In this document: positions 55,284 to 59,830 of the stretch, in pieces
How the letters are laid out: the number at the start of each line of letters is the position of its first letter
Position numbering within the stretch: position 1 is the stretch's first letter
Source of the DNA: Nocardia acidivorans NBRC 108247
GTDB lineage: Bacteria; Actinomycetota; Actinomycetes; Mycobacteriales; Mycobacteriaceae
Assembly (NCBI RefSeq): GCF_001625085.1
Contig: NZ_BDAW01000003.1
Span: 1-59,830 of the forward strand
DNA: 59,830 nucleotides
Direction of reading: 5' to 3'
The notes under the pieces: generated by a model
Database searches by the model: none
Told to the model about the DNA's origin: nothing
Seen by the model: only the letters and a program-made list of their open reading frames with translations
Program-made: the position numbers and the translations under genes

Positions 55284-56546
55284 ATGTTCGAATGGTCCGA
55301 GACCGATGAGATGATCCGGGACGCGGTGCGGAGCTTCATCGACAAGGAGATCCGCCCGCATCTGGACGCCCTGGACAGCGGGGAGATGCTGCCGTACCCG
55401 ATCATCCGGAAACTGTTCACCCAGTTCGGCATCGATGCGGTGGGCGCGGACGCGATCGCCAAACTCATTGCCAAACAGCGCAAACGGGAAGAGGCCCTGG
55501 CGGCGGGTGAACCGCTGCCGGAGAAGTCGGGGAAGAAGTCGGGCGACGGTGGCCCGTTCGCCGGGCAGGAATCGATGATGGCGGTGCTCATCAGCGAACT
55601 CTCCGGCGTCTGCATGGGCATTGTCAGCGCTCTGGGCGTGAGTATCGGTCTCGGCGCGACCACCATCATGTCGCGTGGGACGCTGGCACAGAAGGAACGC
55701 TGGCTCGCCGATATCGTGACCATGAAAAAGGTTGCGGCCTGGGCGATCACCGAACCGGATTCCGGTTCGGACGCCTTCGGCGGTATGAAGACCTACGTCC
55801 GCCGCGATGGCGACGACTACATCCTCAACGGTCAGAAGACCTTCATCACCAATGGTCCGTTCGCCGATGTGGTGATCGTCTACGCCAAGCTCGACCAGGG
55901 CGACGGCGCTGACAAACGCGACCGCAAGGTGCTGACCTTCGTGCTCGACAAGGGTATGGAAGGTTTCACCCAGGGCAAACCCTTCAAGAAGATGGGGCTG
56001 CACGCCTCACCGACGGGCGAGTTGTTCTTCGACAATGTGCGCCTGTCCAAGGATCGGCTGCTCGGCGAGACCGAACAGCATGAGGGCGGCGACGGACGCG
56101 AAAGCGCCCGTTCGAGTTTCACCGCCGAACGGGTCGGCGTCGCCTTCATGGCGCTGGGCATCGTGAACGAATGTCACCGGCTCAGTGTGGAATACGCCAA
56201 GACCCGCAAGCTGTGGGGACAGGAGATCGGGCGCTTCCAATTGATCCAGCTCAAGCTGGCGAAGATGGAGGTCGCGCGCATCAATATCGAGAATATGGTC
56301 TTCAATATCCTCGAACGCGGTCGCGCGGGTAAGCCGCCCACGCTGTCCGAGGCGTCGGCCATGAAGCTCTACTGCTCGGAAACGGCCACCGATGTCGCCA
56401 TGGACGCCATCCAGCTCTTCGGCGGCAACGGGTACATGTCCGAGTACCACGTCGAGCAATTGGCGCGAGATGCCAAGTCGCTCATGATCTACGCGGGCAG
56501 CAATGAAATCCAGGTCACGCACGTGGCCAAGGGACTGCTCGCCTAG
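55284..56546 (+). CDS. acyl-CoA dehydrogenase
   Basis: This 420-residue FAD enzyme introduces the 2,3-double bond into acyl-CoA. Motifs: WAITEPDSGSDAFGGMKTYV, FITNGPFADVVIVYAK, ERVGVAFMALGIVNECH, QLFGGNGYMSEYHVEQL and a final IYAGSNEIQ. At the YEGT-type catalytic glutamate position the residue is Ala, so the base must lie elsewhere, as in the isovaleryl- and long-chain-type enzymes. A Lys/Glu-rich insert lies at about residues 66-93. Last gene of the operon; a strong terminator follows. Confidence 0.93.
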   Translation: MFEWSETDEMIRDAVRSFIDKEIRPHLDALDSGEMLPYPIIRKLFTQFGIDAVGADAIAKLIAKQRKREEALAAGEPLPEKSGKKSGDGGPFAGQESMMAVLISELSGVCMGIVSALGVSIGLGATTIMSRGTLAQKERWLADIVTMKKVAAWAITEPDSGSDAFGGMKTYVRRDGDDYILNGQKTFITNGPFADVVIVYAKLDQGDGADKRDRKVLTFVLDKGMEGFTQGKPFKKMGLHASPTGELFFDNVRLSKDRLLGETEQHEGGDGRESARSSFTAERVGVAFMALGIVNECHRLSVEYAKTRKLWGQEIGRFQLIQLKLAKMEVARINIENMVFNILERGRAGKPPTLSEASAMKLYCSETATDVAMDAIQLFGGNGYMSEYHVEQLARDAKSLMIYAGSNEIQVTHVAKGLLA

Positions 56547-56555
56547 TGCTCCCGG

Positions 56556-56583
56556 CCGGTCCCGCGACGGTTCGCGGGACCGG
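56556..56583 (+). terminator. intrinsic terminator of the TetR-controlled operon
   Basis: A perfect 12-bp stem (56556-56567 with 56572-56583) closes a four-base loop ten bases after the acyl-CoA dehydrogenase stop and is followed by TTGTCGT. Confidence 0.8.
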
Positions 56584-56619
56584 TTGTCGTGCGGCACCTT
56601 TCAAGGAGCGTTTCTGACA

Positions 56620-57116
56620 ATGACGTCCTCGAGACCTGCCGGAAGCGGCGAAATCCGCGAATTCCTCCCGACCTTCGGAACCACCCGCACTCGCGCACTG
56701 TCGGTGTCCGGCACGGGAATTCCCTCGTACTACTGCACGGTTTCGCCGATACCGCCGACACCTGGCGAGGGGTGCTCACCGCGCTCGGTTACCGCGGCCG
56801 CTGCGCGCAAGCGGTGGATATGGCCGGATTCGGTGCCGCGGAGTCCTTCGCGCCCGGACCGCTCATGCCGCAGCTGGACGCCTTCGCGGACGCGCTGCCG
56901 GAGGCGCTGGGACCCGTTGTACTGGTGGGGAATTCGCTCGGCTTCGCGGTCTCGCTGCGTGCCGCGCAACGACATCCGGACCTGGTTCGCGGTCGCCGAT
57001 CGGCGCGTGCCGGACGGCCGCGACCGGACCGGCTGACCGGGCTCGGCATTCCGGCCCGCGCGGGCGCGGACCGGAGCACGCTGGATAGACCCCGCCCTGC
57101 GATATCCAGGAGATGA
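56620..57116 (+). pseudogene. frameshifted and 3'-truncated alpha/beta hydrolase
   Basis: One frame gives a plausible start (ATG 56620, AGGAG upstream) with MTSSRPAGSGEIREFLP and then GTTRTRALSVSGTG. At about 56716-56720 the homology moves to another frame, which continues SLVLLHGFADTADTWRGVL, then VDMAGFGAAESF, and the nucleophile elbow VLVGNSLGFAVSLRAAQRHP. After about 56990 similarity is lost, and no acid or His part is encoded before the next gene at 57118. A single base deletion and a missing 3' half explain this. A sequencing error could account for the frameshift but not for the truncation. Confidence 0.7.
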
Positions 57117-57117
57117 A

Positions 57118-57957
57118 ATGAGCTTGGCAACCGTGATTTCCGGCAAAGTCGTGGTGATCACCGGCGGTGCCCGCGGTATCGGCTTCGCCACCGCCCGCCG
57201 CCTGCGCGAGCTGGGCGCGCGCGTGGCCATCGGCGATGTGGACGAGGCGAAGGTGAAGGAGGCCGGGACCGAGCTCGGCCTGGAGGTGTACGGGAAACTC
57301 GACGTCACCGATCCGTCGAGTTTCACCGCCTTCCTGGACGAGGTCGAGCGGCGGTTGGGCCCGCTCGACGTGCTGGTCAACAATGCCGGGATCATGCCCG
57401 CCGGCGCGTTCACCGAGGAGCCGGAGCAGGTCACCCGGCGCATTCTCGATATCAACGTGTACGGCGTCGCCCTGGGCAGCAAGCTCGCCGCGCGGCGAAT
57501 GTTGCCGCGCGGCAGGGGAATCGTCATCAATATCGCCTCGCTGGCGGGGGAGGCGACCACTCCCGGACTGGCCACCTACTGCGCCAGCAAGGCCGCGGTG
57601 CTGGCGCTCACCGACACGCTGCGGCTGGAGTATCACAAGACCGGCGTGCATTTCTGTTCGGTGCTGCCGACCTTCACCAATACCGAACTCATCGCGGGCA
57701 CCCAGGGCGCGAAGGGACTCGAGAACGCGGAGCCGCAGGATATCGCCGCGGCGGTGGCCGGGCTCATCGCCCAGCCGAAGCGGCGGGTGGCGGTCACCCG
57801 GATCGCGGGGCTGCTGGTGGCCTCGCAGCGGTATATGCCCCGGCGGGCGAGCGAGGCGCTGGGCCGCGCCTTCGGTCTGGAGCATGTCTTCCTCGACGAG
57901 GTGGACCAGGATGCCCGGCGCGCCTACGAATTGCGGGCGCGCGGCCTCGAGGAGTGA
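57118..57957 (+). CDS. SDR-family oxidoreductase
   Basis: This 279-residue classical SDR has VVITGGARGIGFATARRLRE, DVDEAKVKEA, the NNAGIMP motif, the catalytic Ser in NIASLAGE and YCASKAAVLAL. A basic C-terminal extension, YMPRRASEALGRAFGLE, is typical of lipid-associated SDRs. The ATG at 57118 follows GGAGATGAA. It follows the hydrolase remnant and is outside the operon terminator. Substrate unknown. Confidence 0.9.
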   Translation: MSLATVISGKVVVITGGARGIGFATARRLRELGARVAIGDVDEAKVKEAGTELGLEVYGKLDVTDPSSFTAFLDEVERRLGPLDVLVNNAGIMPAGAFTEEPEQVTRRILDINVYGVALGSKLAARRMLPRGRGIVINIASLAGEATTPGLATYCASKAAVLALTDTLRLEYHKTGVHFCSVLPTFTNTELIAGTQGAKGLENAEPQDIAAAVAGLIAQPKRRVAVTRIAGLLVASQRYMPRRASEALGRAFGLEHVFLDEVDQDARRAYELRARGLEE

Positions 57958-57989
57958 TTCCGACCGTACGGTGGTCCTCGCGCTCGCGG

Positions 57990-58808
57990 CTAGTTCTTGC
58001 GGGCCATACCGCAGGCGATGAGCTGTTCCCACACCGTCAGTTCGTGTACGCCCGCGCCGATGCGGGTCACCGCGCCCGATTCGGCGGTCGTGCGCCACAA
58101 TCCGCACGCGACCAGACCCGGATCCAGGATCTCGAGGTCGCCGAAGAGATCCAGAATCTCCTCGTCGGTGCGCCAGCGCCCGCGCCCGAAGGTGGTCTGC
58201 AACATACCCTCGGCGGCCTTGGTCTCGGCATTGTCGCCGGAGCGGAAGTGCGAGATGTAGAAGAGGCTGCCGGGTGCGGTCTCCCGTGCCCAGAAGCGCA
58301 CCACCGCCGCGGGATCCTCCTCGTCCTGCAGGTGATGCAGGGTGGCGCTGAAGATCACGCCGATCGGCTGGTCGAAGTCGATGAGCCGCAACACCTCCGG
58401 ATTGGCGCGGATGTCCAGCGGCTTTTGCAGATCCGCCTGGATCACCGTGGTGGTCTTCTCATCGGCCAGCAGCGCGCGCCCGTGCGCCAGCACGATCGGA
58501 TCATTGTCGATGTACACCACTCGCGCGTCCGGAATCCAGCGCTGCGCCACCTGATGCACATTGTCGGCCGTCGGCAGCCCGCTGCCCATATCGAGGAACT
58601 GCCGGATCCCGAGGCGCGTCATCTCCTCGACCGCGCGCACCAGCGCGTACCGGTTCGAGAAGGCGATCGCGACCGAGCCGGGCAAGTCGTTGCGGAAGTA
58701 GTCGCCCACTTCGCGATCGACGGCGTAATTGTCCTGTCCGCCCAGTAGATAGTCGTAGACGCGAGCGATACTCGGCTTCGACATATCCACGCCGATGTCA
58801 TCGGCCAT
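57990..58808 (-). CDS. SAM-dependent methyltransferase, DUF574 (Methyltransf_19) type
   Basis: This 272-residue protein is typical of a family expanded in Actinomycetes: SIARVYDYLLGGQDNYAVDR at the N-terminus, IRQFLDMGSGLPTADNVHQV for SAM binding, VVYIDNDPIVLAHGRALL, then FSATLHHLQDEEDP. The ATG at 58808 is chosen for homology and a nearby GAGAGGGG; the frame extends upstream to 58859. Substrate unknown. Confidence 0.9.
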   Translation of the reverse strand: MADDIGVDMSKPSIARVYDYLLGGQDNYAVDREVGDYFRNDLPGSVAIAFSNRYALVRAVEEMTRLGIRQFLDMGSGLPTADNVHQVAQRWIPDARVVYIDNDPIVLAHGRALLADEKTTTVIQADLQKPLDIRANPEVLRLIDFDQPIGVIFSATLHHLQDEEDPAAVVRFWARETAPGSLFYISHFRSGDNAETKAAEGMLQTTFGRGRWRTDEEILDLFGDLEILDPGLVACGLWRTTAESGAVTRIGAGVHELTVWEQLIACGMARKN

Positions 58809-58891
58809 CTCAACCACCCCTCTCCGCGGGCCCCCTTTTGCCCGGACTCCTGTGGACAAGCTTACGAGTTATCGGGTGGGCGGAACGGATT

Positions 58892-59752
58892 TCAGACCGC
58901 GCGCAACCGCGTGCGGCTCGCGTAGACATGCTCGGCGATGAGCGTGGCAATGCGATCCGGCGCCTCCAACATGGGCACATGACCCACATCGTGCATGACG
59001 ATGCGGTCCGCCGACTCCGGCAGCTCGCGCAGGAACCGCTTGGCGTACGCGCGATACGGGATCACCCGGTCGTTCTCGCACATGAGCAGGCGCACAGGCG
59101 TTTTCAGCGTCGAGAGATCCTCGATATCGGGTGCGCGCAGCGCGCCCGCCAGTATCGGCAGCATGGCCCGGCAGTGCAGCGCCGAGGTGATGGCGGCCTC
59201 GATGGCCCGGCGCGGTGCGGCGGCGGTGTTCTTGCTCAACACCATGGCCACCGCCTGGCGCACCGGTGCGCTGAAAGCGATTGCCGCGGGTAGATGTTTA
59301 CCGACCTCGACGACCGGCACCAGCGACAGGAACTTCAGACCCACCTTGACCTGCAGGACGGACGGGGTTTGCCAGCCGCCCGCCGGGGCGATAGCGGTGA
59401 GCGTGCGGGCCCGGCCGCGGCGCGCCAATTCGAAGCCGACCCAGCCGCCGAGCGAATTGCCCGCGATATGGCAGGTGCGCCAGCCCAATTCGTCGAGCTG
59501 GTTCTCCACCCGATCGGCAAGGGCACTGACATCGAGGTACCAGCCGTCGAAATCCGGTCCGCCCCAATGTCCGGTGAAGGCCGGAGCGAACACCTCGCAA
59601 TGACTGGACATCCGATCCGCCACCTGCTCCCAGCAGTGCGGCGACATCATGAATCCGTGCAACAGGAGCAGTGGATCACCGGAGCCGGTGTGAATCGCGC
59701 CCATCGGCGCGAGCGGGGCGGTGGGCTTGGCAGGGCCTGACGTCATCGTCAT
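58892..59752 (-). CDS. alpha/beta-fold hydrolase
   Basis: This 286-residue hydrolase has LLLLHGFMMSPHCWEQVADR, the nucleophile elbow HIAGNSLGGWVGFELARRG, an acid region CENDRVIPYRAY and the catalytic His in MHDVGHVPMLEAP. The triad is intact. The ATG at 59752 follows AAGGGG; an ATG two codons downstream and a GTG upstream (59779) are alternatives. It is divergent from whatever gene lies past the window end. Substrate unknown. Confidence 0.9.
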   Translation of the reverse strand: MTMTSGPAKPTAPLAPMGAIHTGSGDPLLLLHGFMMSPHCWEQVADRMSSHCEVFAPAFTGHWGGPDFDGWYLDVSALADRVENQLDELGWRTCHIAGNSLGGWVGFELARRGRARTLTAIAPAGGWQTPSVLQVKVGLKFLSLVPVVEVGKHLPAAIAFSAPVRQAVAMVLSKNTAAAPRRAIEAAITSALHCRAMLPILAGALRAPDIEDLSTLKTPVRLLMCENDRVIPYRAYAKRFLRELPESADRIVMHDVGHVPMLEAPDRIATLIAEHVYASRTRLRAV

Positions 59753-59815
59753 CACCCCTTCCTGGACCTCGATGTCCACGGAGAAGGTTGGATACCGGCA
59801 TTGTACGTTTGGGGG

Positions 59816-59830
59816 GTGCCCAAAATCCTC
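59816..59830 (+). CDS. possible start of the next gene, cut by the window end
   Basis: A GTG at 59816 opens a plus-strand frame (MPKIL) that runs off the window, divergent from the hydrolase. Only five codons are visible, so this is weak. Confidence 0.2.

Noticed and set aside
52977..56003. A 1008-codon open frame on the minus strand across the lipid operon
   Set aside because: It is antisense to five recognised enzymes, and its composition has no recognisable domain.

Overview
The window is high-GC actinobacterial chromosome. Its gene order matches, as I recall it, the M. tuberculosis stretch from alr (Rv3423c) to icd1 (Rv3339c): alr-tsaE-tsaB-rimI-tsaD, groES-groEL1 with a His-rich GroEL1 tail, whiB3 on the opposite strand, an Rv3415c-like gene, sigD-rsdA, an Rv3412-like DUF5319 gene on the opposite strand, guaB2-guaB3-guaA, imuA'-imuB, dnaE2, a SpoU methyltransferase, a DUF3017 protein, metX-metY and icd. 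The base composition and the accessory genes (S-adenosyl methyltransferase of the DUF574 type, Uma2 protein, many SDR and acyl-CoA enzymes) fit Nocardia or a close mycolic-acid relative. The genus is an inference. I saw no rRNA, tRNA, CRISPR array, IS element or prophage.

Layout. 1-1972: LysR regulator divergent from a DapA-type lyase, with a 63-bp tandem repeat at the window edge. 2021-5892: alanine racemase and the tRNA t6A (TsaE/B/D) plus RimI operon, with overlapping start and stop codons. 5910-7666: a possible microprotein and a membrane-anchored Hsp70-like ATPase. 8120-10403: CIRCE-controlled groES-groEL1. 10616-15800: SigK-like sigma factor with an unusually short anti-sigma protein, WhiB3, SigD with RsdA. 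15811-22192: DUF5319 protein and guanine nucleotide synthesis. 22260-27626: an envelope-stress type module (PspC/LiaF-like protein, PspC-histidine kinase, NarL-type regulator) and a tail-anchored Ser/Thr kinase.

27695-30310 and 35385-38960 hold the SOS mutasome (imuA', imuB, dnaE2); both units carry a LexA box just downstream of the promoter. Between them lie hydrolase, YdeI, sucrase/ferredoxin-like, HsaA-like and SDR genes. 39003-40979 has small and housekeeping genes. 41146-43850 is metY-metX behind a SAM-IV riboswitch. 43860-46239 is a TetR/MFS pair, then icd. 48157-51630 has an FAD oxidoreductase, an MFS transporter and a TetR regulator.

The most coherent accessory unit is 50950-56583. 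A TetR gene and the five-gene lipid operon downstream (thiolase-like lipid-transfer protein, SRPBCC, MaoC, SDR, acyl-CoA dehydrogenase) each have the same perfect 18-bp palindrome upstream, and a strong terminator closes the operon. This looks like a self-contained autoregulated acyl-CoA degradation regulon of unknown substrate. It is followed by a frameshifted hydrolase remnant, another SDR, a methyltransferase and a hydrolase. Other points that stand out are a SigK anti-sigma gene without the membrane and external part, an in-frame low-complexity insert in the DnaE2 PHP domain, and a SAM-IV riboswitch whose promoter -10 box overlaps the stop codon of the upstream gene.
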